Source: Amycolatopsis sp. WQ 127309
Lineage (GTDB): Bacteria > Actinomycetota > Actinomycetes > Mycobacteriales > Pseudonocardiaceae
DNA: 64,000 nt
Reading direction: 5' to 3'
Assembly: GCF_023023025.1 (NCBI RefSeq)
Contig: NZ_CP095481.1
Coordinates: 5,407,001-5,471,000, forward strand
Shown here: positions 17,002-25,654 of the stretch, piece after piece
Position numbering within the stretch: position 1 is the stretch's first letter
Layout of the letters: each line of letters begins with the position of its first letter
Notes under the pieces: model-generated
Databases searched by the model: none
The model's input: only the letters and a program-made list of their open reading frames with translations
Told to the model about the DNA's origin: nothing
Made by a program: the position numbers and the translations under genes

Positions 17002-17630
17002 TTGTCGAGCAGCAGGTGGACCGACAGTTCGAGGCGGTTCGCGACGTCGGCGGCCGACGCGCGGCGGGTCACCCAGGCCACCAGGTTCGCCATCCAGACG
17101 TCCGCGACGACGTGGAAGATGTCGCGGTCGGCCTCGGTCGGGTCGGTGATGCCCATCGCCTGGGCGAACATGTTCTCCATCAGCAGGCCGACCTGCTCCA
17201 CCTCGGCCGCGGCGGACGTGTCGGCGAACATGAACGCGCGCACCATCGCCTCGGTGAGGTGCGGGTCGCGCTGCATCAGCCGCGTGTTGCGGCCCAGCAC
17301 GAACATCAGCCGCTCGGCCGGCGTCTCACCCGGGATGGCTTGGCGCTCCAGCTTTTCCTGCGCCCGCTCGAACTCGCGCGCCAGCCCGGAGACGAGCAGG
17401 TGGATCTTCGACGGGAAGTACCGGTAGAGCGTGCCGAGGGCGACGTCCGCCTTCTCCGCGACGGCCCGCATCTGGACGGCGTCGTAGCCGCCCTTCGAGG
17501 CCAGGGCGAGGGTCGCGTCGATGATCCGGCGACGGCGGTCGCGCTGGGCGGCCGAACCGAGCTCGTCGGCGCCGATCGCGCTCAGCCCGTTACCGCGCGC
17601 CTTGGTCGGTGCCTTGGCTTTGCCGGGCAT
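16998..17630 (-). CDS. kstR: KstR, TetR-family repressor of sterol catabolism
   Basis: Represses the genes for side-chain and A/B-ring degradation of cholesterol; the inducer in mycobacteria is a 3-oxo-cholestenoyl-CoA type thioester. The 210-residue protein is closely similar to mycobacterial KstR through the HTH (ELGSAAQRDRRRRIIDATLA, KGGYDAVQMRAVAEKADVALGTLYRYFPSK) and the C-terminal ADVWMANLVAWVTRRAS stretch. It has about 20 more N-terminal residues, rich in Lys and Ala, than the mycobacterial protein as I recall it. A purine-rich GGGGGAAG precedes ATG 17630. It is divergent from fadE34, as in Mycobacterium tuberculosis. A near-consensus KstR box lies 18 bases upstream, consistent with autoregulation. 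Confidence 0.92.
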   Translation of the reverse strand: MPGKAKAPTKARGNGLSAIGADELGSAAQRDRRRRIIDATLALASKGGYDAVQMRAVAEKADVALGTLYRYFPSKIHLLVSGLAREFERAQEKLERQAIPGETPAERLMFVLGRNTRLMQRDPHLTEAMVRAFMFADTSAAAEVEQVGLLMENMFAQAMGITDPTEADRDIFHVVADVWMANLVAWVTRRASAADVANRLELSVHLLLDK

Positions 17631-17647
17631 CGGCTTCCCCCGTCCTT

Positions 17648-17661
17648 CGGAACTTGTTCCA
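17648..17661. promoter_or_regulatory. KstR box, near match (kstR autoregulation)
   Basis: CGGAACTTGTTCCA differs from the KstR consensus TnnAACnnGTTnnA only at the first base. It lies 17 bases upstream of the kstR start, where an autoregulatory operator is expected. Confidence 0.5.
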
Positions 17662-17724
17662 GTTCACGACGTAGAGTACCTGTCCTGGCGAAACGTTCAA
17701 CCAATGACCCACTGGCCGAAAAAC

Positions 17725-17738
17725 TGTAACACGTTCTA
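17725..17738. promoter_or_regulatory. KstR box, exact match (fadE34 promoter)
   Basis: TGTAACACGTTCTA matches TnnAACnnGTTnnA at every fixed base. It lies 38 bases upstream of the fadE34 ATG, in the divergent kstR-fadE34 region. Confidence 0.75.
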
Positions 17739-17776
17739 CACTCGCGAGTAGTGTCCCGTAACCGCGAGGAGACCCG

Positions 17777-19831
17777 ATGCCGGTCGCGCTCACCGACGAA
17801 CAGGCCGCGTTGGCCGCGGCGATCCACGCCTGGTCCGCCGACTGCCGGCCGCGCGACGCGGTCCGGGCAGCGGAAACCGGGCCCCCGGCGGGGATTCCCG
17901 CCGGGTTCGCCGACCTCGGCCTGTTCGGCGTCGCGCTGCCGGCCGCCGCGGGCGGGGCCGACGGCAGCGTCGCCGATCTCGCCGCCGGGCTGGCCGCGGC
18001 GGCCGAGGAACTGGTGCCGGGACCCGTCCTGAGCACCGCCCTGGGTGGGCTCCTGCTCGCTTCGGTGGCCGAGGCCAAGGAGCTGCTGACGGCGGTGGCC
18101 GAAGGAACGGCCACGATCGCGGTGCTGCTGGACGAGCCCGCTGACGACGTCCTCGTGCCCGGCGCGCACCCGGACGCCTGGCTGCTGGTGCCCTCCGGTG
18201 ACGGCCACGTGCTGCTCGCGCCCGGCACCCCCGGCGTCACGATCGAGCCCGTGGCGCCGTTCGACTTCTCGCGGCCGCTGGGGCGCGTCCGGGTCGCCGA
18301 CGTCTCCGGTGACGTCCTGACGCTGCCGCCGGTGGCCGAGCTGGCCGCAATCCTGGCCGCCGCCGAGGCCGCCGGGGTGGCGCGGCGGACGCTGACCATC
18401 GCCGTCGAGTACGCCAAGGTCCGCGAGCAGTTCGGTCAGCCGATCGGGGGATTCCAGGCGATCAAGCACCTGTGCGCCGAGATGCTCTGCCGCGCCGAAG
18501 CGGCCGAAGCGCTGGCCTGGGACGCGGCCGGCGGGCAGCACCCGCTCTCGGTGGCGAGCGCGGCCGTCGTCGCCCTCGACGCGGCCGTCGCCAACGCCGA
18601 GGACTGCGTCCAGGTGCTCGGCGGGATCGGCTTCACCTGGGAGCACGACGCCCACCTCTACCTGCGCCGGGCCGTCGCGCTGCGGCAGTGGCTCGGCGGC
18701 TCCGGGCCGTGGCGGCGGCGGGCGGCGGCCCTCGCGCTCGCCGGGACCGAACGCACCCTCGGCGTCGACGTCGGTGACGATCCTTCGCTGCGTGAGGAGG
18801 TCGCGCGGATCGCCGCGCTGCCCGAAGGCGAGCAGCGGGTCGCGCTGGCCGACGCGGGATTGCTGACGCCGCACTGGCCGGTGCCGTTCGGGCGTGGCGC
18901 CGATGCCGCTGCCCAGCTGCGGATCGACGGTGCGCTGGCCGCCGCCGGCGTTCGCCGTCCGGACCTGGTCATCGGCGCGTGGGCGGTGCCGACGATCCTC
19001 GAGCACGGCAGTGACGAGCAGCGCGAGCGGTTCGCCCGGCCCACCCTGCGGGGCGAGCTGACGTGGTGCCAGCTGTTCAGCGAGCCCGGCGCCGGCTCCG
19101 ACCTGGCCTCGCTGCGGACGGCGGCCCGGCGCGTCGACGGCGGCTGGCGGCTGAGCGGGCAGAAGGTGTGGACGTCGCTGGCCCGGGAAGCCGGCTGGGG
19201 GATCTGCCTGGCCCGCACCGACCCGGCCGCGCCCAAGCACAAGGGCATCACGTATTTCCTGGTCGACATGCGCGCCGAAGGCATCACCACCCGGCCGCTG
19301 CGCGAGATCACCGGCGAGGCCGTGTTCAACGAGGTGTTCCTCGACGACGTCTTCGTGCCCGACGCCGACGTCGTCGGCGAGCCGAACGGCGGCTGGCGGC
19401 TGGCGCGCACGACCCTCGCGAACGAGCGCGTGGCCATCGGCGGCGGCTCGGCGGTCGGCGAGAGCGTGCAGCAGCTGGTGTCCACAGTGGACGTCTCGGC
19501 GCTGGACGACGTCGCCCGCGACCGCCTCGGCGAGCTGGTGGCCCAGGGCGTCGCGGGTTCGGTCCTGGACCTCCGAGCGGCCTTGCGCCGGCTGGGCGGC
19601 CAGGACCCGGGCGCGGAGTCGAGCGTCCGCAAGCTGCTCGGGGTGCAGCACCGCCAGGACGTCGCGGAGTTCGCCCTGACCCTGGCCGGCACGGCCGCCC
19701 TGGCCGCGACCGGCCCCGCGGCGGCCGCGCACCACGAGTTCCTGATGACCCGCTGCCTCTCGATAGCCGGCGGCACCACCCAAGTCCTCCGGTCCCTGAC
19801 CGCAGAACGCCTGCTGGGCCTACCCCGCTAG
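17777..19831 (+). CDS. fadE34: FadE34/ChsE3-type fused acyl-CoA dehydrogenase
   Basis: Steroid-CoA dehydrogenase of the side-chain beta-oxidation pathway. The 684 residues hold two acyl-CoA dehydrogenase domains in one chain: an N-terminal half (about 1-330, ending in VREQFGQPIGGFQAIKHLCAEM and CVQVLGGIGFTWEHDAHLYLRR) and a C-terminal half (about 340-684, with EPGAGSDLASLRTAA, SGQKVWTS, FNEVFLDDVFVPD and AGGTTQVLRSLTAERLLGLPR). This fusion stands in for the alpha2beta2 heterotetramers of other sterol dehydrogenases. In M. tuberculosis FadE34 (711 residues) acts on the five-carbon side-chain CoA ester. GAGGAG precedes ATG 17777. It is divergent from kstR with an exact KstR box between them. 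Confidence 0.9.
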   Translation: MPVALTDEQAALAAAIHAWSADCRPRDAVRAAETGPPAGIPAGFADLGLFGVALPAAAGGADGSVADLAAGLAAAAEELVPGPVLSTALGGLLLASVAEAKELLTAVAEGTATIAVLLDEPADDVLVPGAHPDAWLLVPSGDGHVLLAPGTPGVTIEPVAPFDFSRPLGRVRVADVSGDVLTLPPVAELAAILAAAEAAGVARRTLTIAVEYAKVREQFGQPIGGFQAIKHLCAEMLCRAEAAEALAWDAAGGQHPLSVASAAVVALDAAVANAEDCVQVLGGIGFTWEHDAHLYLRRAVALRQWLGGSGPWRRRAAALALAGTERTLGVDVGDDPSLREEVARIAALPEGEQRVALADAGLLTPHWPVPFGRGADAAAQLRIDGALAAAGVRRPDLVIGAWAVPTILEHGSDEQRERFARPTLRGELTWCQLFSEPGAGSDLASLRTAARRVDGGWRLSGQKVWTSLAREAGWGICLARTDPAAPKHKGITYFLVDMRAEGITTRPLREITGEAVFNEVFLDDVFVPDADVVGEPNGGWRLARTTLANERVAIGGGSAVGESVQQLVSTVDVSALDDVARDRLGELVAQGVAGSVLDLRAALRRLGGQDPGAESSVRKLLGVQHRQDVAEFALTLAGTAALAATGPAAAAHHEFLMTRCLSIAGGTTQVLRSLTAERLLGLPR

Positions 19832-19832
19832 C

Positions 19833-19979
19833 CGAGTCCCGTCCCCAATCACGCGAGTCCCGTCCCCAATCACGCGAGACCCGGCCCCAATCACGCGAGT
19901 CGCCCCTCCAATCACGTGAGTTGACCCTCCAATCACGCGAACCGACTCTCCGGGTACGCGGGCCGACCGTCTGGGTACG
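19833..19979. repeat. Seven tandem copies of a 21-base repeat
   Basis: Directly after the fadE34 stop, seven 21-base units run head to tail (starts 19833, 19854, 19875, 19896, 19917, 19938, 19959). The first two are identical and contain CCCCAATCACGCGAGTCC; units decay progressively to the right, so the last two keep only the GxxACGCG core. There are no spacers, so it is not a CRISPR. It fills most of the gap before the helicase gene. Confidence 0.9.
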
Positions 19980-20063
19980 ACAGGTCGTCGTGTGAGTTGC
20001 ATGGCGAGACGGTGCGAACGGCCCGTTCGTGCCGCCGGACCCGAAACTGTCGGACCGGTGATC

Positions 20064-20069
20064 TAGCGT
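20064..20069 (+). promoter_or_regulatory. -10 box for a leaderless helicase transcript
   Basis: TAGCGT lies seven bases before GTG 20077, which has no Shine-Dalgarno sequence. This spacing predicts a message starting at the initiation codon. No clear -35 box. Confidence 0.3.
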
Positions 20070-20076
20070 TGCGGGC

Positions 20077-23070
20077 GTGGAGTTCAGCGCACAGACCCAG
20101 GCCACCTACCTTCCCTCGGATCCGCCGAGGGAAGGCGTGCTGGCGCTGTGGGGCGGCGACGTGGCCGGCGGGACCACGATCGAGCTCGTGCTGCCCCGGG
20201 GCGGGAAGTTCGCGAGGACGAAGGTGGACGCCGAGCTCGTCCCGCTCGAACGCGCGCTGCCGCGGCTGCTGACCGTGGGGGAGGAAGCGAGCCCGGCCGT
20301 GGCGGCCTGGTCGGCGGCCGTCAACGCCGGGGTGAACCTCGTCGCGCGGGGGCGGCTGCGTCCGGCCGTCACGCCGAGCGGGGTCGGCTCGTGGCGGATC
20401 GGGCCGCTGGACGCCGCGGACGAGGAGCTGCTGCGCGGGCTCGCCGGGGCGTTGCCGCCGGAGGCGTACGCGCTGCCGTTGACCGGGCTGAAACGCATCC
20501 GGCTGCACTCACCGGACTCCCTGGTGCGCGCGTTGTGGGACGCGACGGCCGACCTGCTGGTGCGCAGCCCGGCGGCGCCGGTCGGGGCGGGCGACCCGGC
20601 GTTCGCAGCGCGGGAACCGGCGCTGCTCGGCCCGGACGGCGCGGCCTGGCTGGCCGAGCTGGCGGAGCGCGAGCCGCGGGGCGCCCAGCTGATCCTGCGG
20701 GTCGAGGCGCGCGGCGAAGATACGTTCGCCGGGGTGCTCGCGGTGCGCAGCACGGCCGAGGCGAGCCTCGTGGTGGAGGCGGCGACGCTCTGGGACGCGC
20801 CGGAGGCGGTGCTGAGCCGCCTCGGCGACCAGGTGGAGACGCAGGTGCTGCTCGGCCTGCGGCGTGGCGCGCGGGCGTGGCCGCCGTTGGGCCGGGTGCT
20901 GGCCGAGTCCGCGCCCGCCGAGCTGCCGCTGTCGGACGACGAGGTCGTCGACCTGCTCACCGACGGCAGCCGTGACCTGGGCGGCGCCGGGATCGAGGTG
21001 CTCTGGTCGAAGGGCATGTTCGCGGGCGAGGTCAAGGCGAAGGCGAGCGCGACGCAGGCGCCGGCGAGCGTCACCGGCCCGGACTTCGCGCTGCGCAGCA
21101 TGCTGGAGTTCCGCTGGCAGCTCAGCCTGGGTGGCGAGCAGCTGACCGAGGCCGAGGTCACGGCGCTGGCCGAGGCGAAGCGGCCGCTGGTCCGGCTGCG
21201 GGGCCAGTGGGTCCGCGTCGACCCGCAGCTGCTGGCCAAGGTCCGCGGCCGCAGCCGCAAGCTCGGCGCGGGCGAGGCGCTGGCGGCGGCGCTCACGGGC
21301 GAGCTGGAACTGGACGGCGAACAGGTCGAGTTCGCGGCCCCTTCCGTCCTGGGCGGCTTGGTGGAGCGCCTGCGCGACCGGCCGGGCGACCTAGCGGCCC
21401 CGCCACCGGGCCTGCAGGCGACGCTGCGCCCGTACCAGCAGGCGGGGCTGGCCTGGCTGGCGACGATGACCGGCCTGGGCCTGGGCGCGTGCCTGGCCGA
21501 CGACATGGGCCTGGGCAAGACGATCCAGCTGATCGCCCTGCACCTGCACCGCCGCGCGCTCACGGACTCGACGGCGCCCGCGGGCTCGGCGGCACCTGCT
21601 GACTCGACGGCGCTCACGGACTCGGTGGCGCCCGCTGGCCCGACGGCACCCGCTGACTCGACGGTGCTCACGGACTTGATGGCACCCACGGACCCGACAG
21701 CACCCGCTGACTCGACGGCGCTCATTGACTCGGCGGCGCCCGCAGACTCGACGACGCCCGCTGGCGACGTTTCCCCGGAGACCGCCGCCGGTGTCCCGCC
21801 GGGCGACCAGCCGAAGCCCGGCGGGCCGACCCTCGTGCTCTGCCCGACCTCCCTGCTCGGCAACTGGGAACGCGAGTTCGCGCGCTTCGCGCCCCACATC
21901 CCCGTCCGCCGGTTCCACGGTGGTAGCCGGCACCTCGACGACCTCGCGCCCGACGAAGTCGTCCTCGCCACCTACGGTGTGCTGCGCCGCGACCGCGCGA
22001 CACTGTCCGAAGTGGACTGGGGGCTGGTCGCCGCGGACGAGGCGCAGCACGTGAAGAACCCGCTGTCGGCCACGGCCAAGGAGCTGCGCAAGGTCCCGGC
22101 GCGGGCGCGGGTGGCGCTCACCGGCACCCCGGTGGAGAACCGGCTCACCGAACTGTGGTCCATTGTGGACTGGACGACGCCCGGGCTGCTCGGCCCGCTC
22201 GACCGCTTCCGCCGCACCGTGGCGCGGCCGATCGAGCGTGACCGGGACAAGGCCGTGACCGAGCGGCTCGCCGCGACCGTGCGGCCGTTCCTGCTGCGCC
22301 GCCGCAAGAGCGACCCCGACATCGCCCCGGAGCTGCCGCCCAAGACCGAGACCGACCGGTTCGTCCCGCTGACCGCCGAGCAGACCACGCTGTACGAGGC
22401 CGTGGTGCGGGAGAACCTGGCCGAGATCAAGGCGACGCAGGGCATCCAGCGGCGCGGGCAGGTGCTGCAGCTGCTCACCGAGCTCAAGCAGATCTGCAAC
22501 CACCCGGCGCAGTTCCTCAAGGAACCGCACGGCGCGCTCACCGGCCGCTCGGGCAAGCTCGCCGCGTTCGAGGAACTGCTGGACGTCATCCTCGACGAGG
22601 GCGAGAGCGTGCTCGTGTTCAGCCAATACGTCCAGCTGTGCAAGCTGCTCCGGCGCCGGCTGGAGGAACGCGGGCTGCCCACCGAGCTGCTCTCCGGCGA
22701 GAGCTCGCCGGGGCAGCGACAGGACATGGTCGACCGGTTCCAGGCCGGGGAGATCCCCGTGTTCCTGCTCTCGCTCAAGGCCGGCGGCGTCGGGCTCAAC
22801 CTGACCAAGGCCACCCACGTGATCCACTACGACCGCTGGTGGAACCCGGCGGTCGAGGACCAGGCCACCGACCGCGCGTACCGGATCGGCCAGGACCGGC
22901 CGGTGCAGGTGCACCGGCTGATCGCCGAAGGCACCCTGGAGGAGCGGATCGCCGTCGTGCTCGAGAAGAAGCGCGGGCTCGCCGAGTCGATCGTCGGCGC
23001 GGGGGAAGACTGGATCACCGAACTGTCCGACGACGAGCTGGCCGACCTGGTGCGGCTCGGGAGCGGGTGA
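20077..23070 (+). CDS. Snf2-family DEAD/DEAH helicase
   Basis: A 997-residue DNA-dependent ATPase of the bacterial Snf2/HepA type. The N-terminal 430 residues are the SNF2-associated region common in actinomycete members (FALRSMLEFRWQLSLGGEQLTEAE). The motor follows: motif I ADDMGLGKT near 475, motif Ia LVLCPTSLLGNWEREF near 586, motif II DEAQHVKNP, motif III LTGTPVENRL, and the C-terminal RecA lobe with VLVFSQYV, LSLKAGGVGLNLTKATHVIHYDRWWNPAVEDQATDRAYRIGQ. Between motifs I and Ia lies an insert of 11 hexapeptide repeats (nt 21566-21763). Such proteins remodel protein-DNA complexes, often in repair or recombination. GTG 20077 begins the protein without a ribosome site. The stop overlaps the ATG of the SWIM protein (TGATG), so they form an operon. 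Confidence 0.9.
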   Translation: MEFSAQTQATYLPSDPPREGVLALWGGDVAGGTTIELVLPRGGKFARTKVDAELVPLERALPRLLTVGEEASPAVAAWSAAVNAGVNLVARGRLRPAVTPSGVGSWRIGPLDAADEELLRGLAGALPPEAYALPLTGLKRIRLHSPDSLVRALWDATADLLVRSPAAPVGAGDPAFAAREPALLGPDGAAWLAELAEREPRGAQLILRVEARGEDTFAGVLAVRSTAEASLVVEAATLWDAPEAVLSRLGDQVETQVLLGLRRGARAWPPLGRVLAESAPAELPLSDDEVVDLLTDGSRDLGGAGIEVLWSKGMFAGEVKAKASATQAPASVTGPDFALRSMLEFRWQLSLGGEQLTEAEVTALAEAKRPLVRLRGQWVRVDPQLLAKVRGRSRKLGAGEALAAALTGELELDGEQVEFAAPSVLGGLVERLRDRPGDLAAPPPGLQATLRPYQQAGLAWLATMTGLGLGACLADDMGLGKTIQLIALHLHRRALTDSTAPAGSAAPADSTALTDSVAPAGPTAPADSTVLTDLMAPTDPTAPADSTALIDSAAPADSTTPAGDVSPETAAGVPPGDQPKPGGPTLVLCPTSLLGNWEREFARFAPHIPVRRFHGGSRHLDDLAPDEVVLATYGVLRRDRATLSEVDWGLVAADEAQHVKNPLSATAKELRKVPARARVALTGTPVENRLTELWSIVDWTTPGLLGPLDRFRRTVARPIERDRDKAVTERLAATVRPFLLRRRKSDPDIAPELPPKTETDRFVPLTAEQTTLYEAVVRENLAEIKATQGIQRRGQVLQLLTELKQICNHPAQFLKEPHGALTGRSGKLAAFEELLDVILDEGESVLVFSQYVQLCKLLRRRLEERGLPTELLSGESSPGQRQDMVDRFQAGEIPVFLLSLKAGGVGLNLTKATHVIHYDRWWNPAVEDQATDRAYRIGQDRPVQVHRLIAEGTLEERIAVVLEKKRGLAESIVGAGEDWITELSDDELADLVRLGSG
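21566..21763 (+). repeat. Eleven 18-base tandem repeats inside the helicase motor domain
   Basis: Eleven imperfect 18-base units code for hexapeptides of type DSTAPA, GSAAPA and DSTALT. Every third unit ends in LT or LI instead of PA, giving a higher-order 54-base period. The array sits between ATPase motifs I and Ia and keeps the reading frame. Confidence 0.85.
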
Positions 23071-24230
23071 TGCCGCCGCGGCGCAACTTCGGCACGACGT
23101 GGTGGGGCCGGGCCTGGGTCGACGCGCTGGAGCAGCGCGCGAAGCTCGACCCGAACCGGCTGCCGCGCGGGCGGACCTACGCGCGGAAGGACACGGTCAG
23201 CGAGCTGAGCGTCGGCGCCGGGGCGGTGAGCGCCCGGGTGCGCGGCAGCCGGCCGCAGCCCTACCGGGTGACGATCACCATGCGCACCTTCACCGACGGC
23301 GAGTGGGACACCCTGCTGGGTGTGGTCGGCACCCAGCTCGGGCACGCGGCGGCGCTGCTCGACGGCGAACTGCCGGGCGCGCTCGCCGAGCAGGCCCGCG
23401 AGGCGGGCGCCGACCTGCTGCCGGGGCCGGGTGACCTGCGGCCGCGGTGCTCGTGCCCGGACTCGGCGAACCCGTGCAAGCACGTCGCCGCGGTGTACTA
23501 CCTGGTCGCCGACGAGGTGGACCGCGACCCGTTCGTGCTGTTCCTGCTGCGTGGCCGGCCGCGGGCGGACGTCCTGGCCGAGCTGCGGGCCCGCCGGGCG
23601 CCGGCGCGCGGCGAACGGCCCAAGCTGCCCAAGCCCGAGGACCACGGGCTCTCGCCGAAGGCCGCCTACGCCCGGCGGCCGGGCGCGATCCCGGCGCTGC
23701 CGCCCCCGCCGCGCACCGCGGGACGACCGGCCGTGCTGGACCTGGACCCGCCGGCCGGCACCGGCTGGACGGCGGCGGCCCTGTCCGCGCTGGCCGCGGA
23801 CGCGGCCTCCCTGGCGCGGGACATGCTGATCGGCGGCGCGACGGCCGCGGAGCTGACGTTCGAAGAGGACCTCACCCGCCGCGCGGCCGGCCGGTCCGCC
23901 CCCGAAGTCGCCGCGCTGGCCGAGGCGGCCGAGGTCCCGCCACACGACCTGGCCCGCTGGGCGGCGGCCTGGCGCGAAGCCGGCCGCGGCGGCCTGACCG
24001 CGCTGCGCGAGACCTGGCAGCCCGGCCCCGGCCCGCTCGCCGAAGCCCAGGCGATCCTGGCCGACGCGGGCTTCCCGGGCACCCCGCGGATCTGGCGCAA
24101 CCGGCTCACCCAGGGCGACCGGCAGCTCCGCTACGGCCGTGACGCCCGCTGGTACCGGTTCGTGCGGTCGGGCGCGGAGTGGCGCCTCGACGGCCCGCCC
24201 TCGGCGAGCCCGGTGGACTTGGCCTACTGA
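23070..24230 (+). CDS. SWIM zinc-finger protein, partner of the Snf2 helicase
   Basis: A 386-residue protein with a SWIM zinc finger, CxCx(6)CxH, seen as CSCPDSANPCKH near residue 129. The N-terminus RRNFGTTWWGRAWVDALE is the usual start of bacterial SWIM proteins that sit next to Snf2 helicases. The SWIM finger is thought to bind DNA or the helicase and may target the motor; experimental roles are poorly known. The rest has a Pro-rich linker (about 210-225) and an alpha-helical C-terminal part. ATG 23070 overlaps the helicase stop. The operon ends at a perfect 24-base inverted repeat. Confidence 0.9.
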   Translation: MPPRRNFGTTWWGRAWVDALEQRAKLDPNRLPRGRTYARKDTVSELSVGAGAVSARVRGSRPQPYRVTITMRTFTDGEWDTLLGVVGTQLGHAAALLDGELPGALAEQAREAGADLLPGPGDLRPRCSCPDSANPCKHVAAVYYLVADEVDRDPFVLFLLRGRPRADVLAELRARRAPARGERPKLPKPEDHGLSPKAAYARRPGAIPALPPPPRTAGRPAVLDLDPPAGTGWTAAALSALAADAASLARDMLIGGATAAELTFEEDLTRRAAGRSAPEVAALAEAAEVPPHDLARWAAAWREAGRGGLTALRETWQPGPGPLAEAQAILADAGFPGTPRIWRNRLTQGDRQLRYGRDARWYRFVRSGAEWRLDGPPSASPVDLAY

Positions 24231-24258
24231 GCGGCACCCGCACGGCCGGCGGCTCATG

Positions 24259-24341
24259 CGCCCCAATGTGGCGTTGGGTGCGTTGGGCGCACCGAACGTC
24301 ACATTGGGTGCGTTGGACGCACCCAACGCCACATTGGGGCG
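24259..24341. terminator. Perfect 24-base inverted repeat, likely bidirectional terminator
   Basis: Arms at 24259-24282 and 24318-24341 are exact reverse complements (arm begins CGCCCCAATGTGGCGTTGGG). The 35-base loop contains a further copy of ACATTGGGTGCGTTGG. It lies between two convergent genes, so it can end transcription from both sides. Confidence 0.8.
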
Positions 24342-24363
24342 TTCGGGATCAGCGGAGACGCGG

Positions 24364-25596
24364 CTACTGAGCGGCCTTCCACCGCAGGTACGTGTGGTCC
24401 AGGAACCGGGCGACCCCGCGGACCACGTGCGCGCTGCGAACTGACGTGAACACGTCGAACGCGTGCTGCGCGCCCGCCAGCTCCGCGTACGCCACCGGGT
24501 TCGGCGACTTCTCCCGCAGCCGCCGGACGAACTCGCGTGCTTCCCGGACCGGCACGAGCGAATCGTCGCGGCCGTGGATCACGAAGAACGGCGGTGCCTC
24601 CGAGGAAACCCGGTCGAACGGGGACGCCGCGATGTAGTCGTCCAGGTGCTTCACCGGGTCCCGGTCGGCCGCGAACACCCGCCGCGCCAGCAGGCCCTCC
24701 AAGCGGTACTTGCTCGCGGGGGAGCCGGACGTCGCCGCGAAGTCGTAGACGCCGTAGTGCGGCGCGCACGCCTGGACGCTCGTGTCGACGTCCTCGAAGC
24801 CCGGCTGCAACGCCGCGTCGTTCTGCGTCAACGCCAGCAGCGACGACAGGTGCCCGCCCGCCGAACCGCCGGTCACCGCGACGAAATCCGGGTCGCCGCC
24901 GTAGGAAGCGATCTCCGAGCGGATCCACGCCAGCGACCGCTTCGCCGCGACGATGTGCGCCGGCCAGCGGTGCGCGGGGGAGAGCGGGTAGTTGATCGCG
25001 ACGCACACCCAGCCGCGGCGCGCCAGGTAGCGCATCAGCGGCCGGCCCTGCTCCTCCTTGTTGCCGATCACCCACGCGCCGCCGTGGACCTGCAGCAGCA
25101 CGGGCGCGCCGGTCACCGGTTCCAAGGGGCGGTAGACGTCGAGCAGGAACCGCTTACCGCCCGGGGCGTAGGCGATGTTGCGATCCACCCGAACGTCCGG
25201 GGCGCCCATCCGGAACGGCAGCGCCAGCTCGCCCCACGGCAGGCCCAGGTCGGAGCGGCCCAGCTCGTCCGCGTAGTCGTCGCCTAGGGCTTCCCGAAGC
25301 GCGCGCTCGATCTCGTCGCGGGCGCCGTGGCCGGTGCGGATCGACGCGCCGAGCCCGACGGCCGTGGCCGCGGCGAGCGCGAGCCCGACGCGAGTGGACC
25401 GGTCACGAGCACCGTGCCGCGCCAGGTGGACCGCCGTGTCGGCGGCCGTCAACGCCAGGAACTGGGGCGCCAGCTCGCTCGTCAGCCAGCCGGCGAAGAA
25501 CGCCGGGATCGACGTCGAACGCGCTCGCAGCGGGCGGAGCGCGTTCGCGGCGAGGCCGAGCTGGACCGCGCGGCGGATCAGGAAGTTCGGCTGCAC
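24364..25596 (-). CDS. LipC-like alpha/beta hydrolase (HSL-type esterase)
   Basis: A 410-residue carboxylesterase of the hormone-sensitive lipase group, resembling mycobacterial LipC. Catalytic parts: oxyanion motif VHGGAWVIGN near 170, nucleophile motif TGGSAGGHLSS near 243, acid in HGRDDSLVPV near 345, and His in AGAQHAFDVF near 375. The N-terminal 100 residues contain two hydrophobic stretches (FFAGWLTSELAPQFLAL, GLALAAATAVGLGAS) that suggest membrane association. It diverges from a wax ester synthase/DGAT gene, the same neighbourhood as lipC-Rv0221, pointing to storage or cell-envelope lipid turnover. GTG 25596 lacks a ribosome site and has a TACCAT box seven bases upstream. Confidence 0.87.
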   Translation of the reverse strand: MQPNFLIRRAVQLGLAANALRPLRARSTSIPAFFAGWLTSELAPQFLALTAADTAVHLARHGARDRSTRVGLALAAATAVGLGASIRTGHGARDEIERALREALGDDYADELGRSDLGLPWGELALPFRMGAPDVRVDRNIAYAPGGKRFLLDVYRPLEPVTGAPVLLQVHGGAWVIGNKEEQGRPLMRYLARRGWVCVAINYPLSPAHRWPAHIVAAKRSLAWIRSEIASYGGDPDFVAVTGGSAGGHLSSLLALTQNDAALQPGFEDVDTSVQACAPHYGVYDFAATSGSPASKYRLEGLLARRVFAADRDPVKHLDDYIAASPFDRVSSEAPPFFVIHGRDDSLVPVREAREFVRRLREKSPNPVAYAELAGAQHAFDVFTSVRSAHVVRGVARFLDHTYLRWKAAQ

Positions 25597-25603
25597 CCCA
25601 GTG

Positions 25604-25654
25604 ATGGTACCGACGAGTAGGGTGACGCGCCGCTCACGGGAAGTGGCTTAGGCT
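25604..25654. promoter_or_regulatory. Back-to-back leaderless promoters (esterase / DGAT)
   Basis: The 64-base gap between two divergent genes has TACCAT on the minus strand (25609-25604), seven bases from GTG 25596, and TAGGCT on the plus strand (25649-25654), six bases from ATG 25661. Neither gene has a Shine-Dalgarno sequence, so both are probably leaderless. Confidence 0.4.

Noticed and set aside
17777..19831. fadE34 as a frameshifted pair of acyl-CoA dehydrogenase genes
   Set aside because: Two domains in one uninterrupted frame is the normal structure of FadE34/ChsE3.
19833..19979. CRISPR array
   Set aside because: Repeats are directly adjacent with no unique spacers and no cas genes are nearby.
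19820..20002. Minus-strand 60-codon frame with heptapeptide repeats (RVIGDGT type)
   Set aside because: It is the reading of the 21-base tandem repeat; 21 is a multiple of three so the frame stays open. No ribosome site and it lies in decaying intergenic DNA.
20015..20029. LexA-like box before the helicase (CGAAC-N5-GTTCG)
   Set aside because: The half sites are five bases apart, while the actinomycete SOS box needs four; the match is probably by chance.
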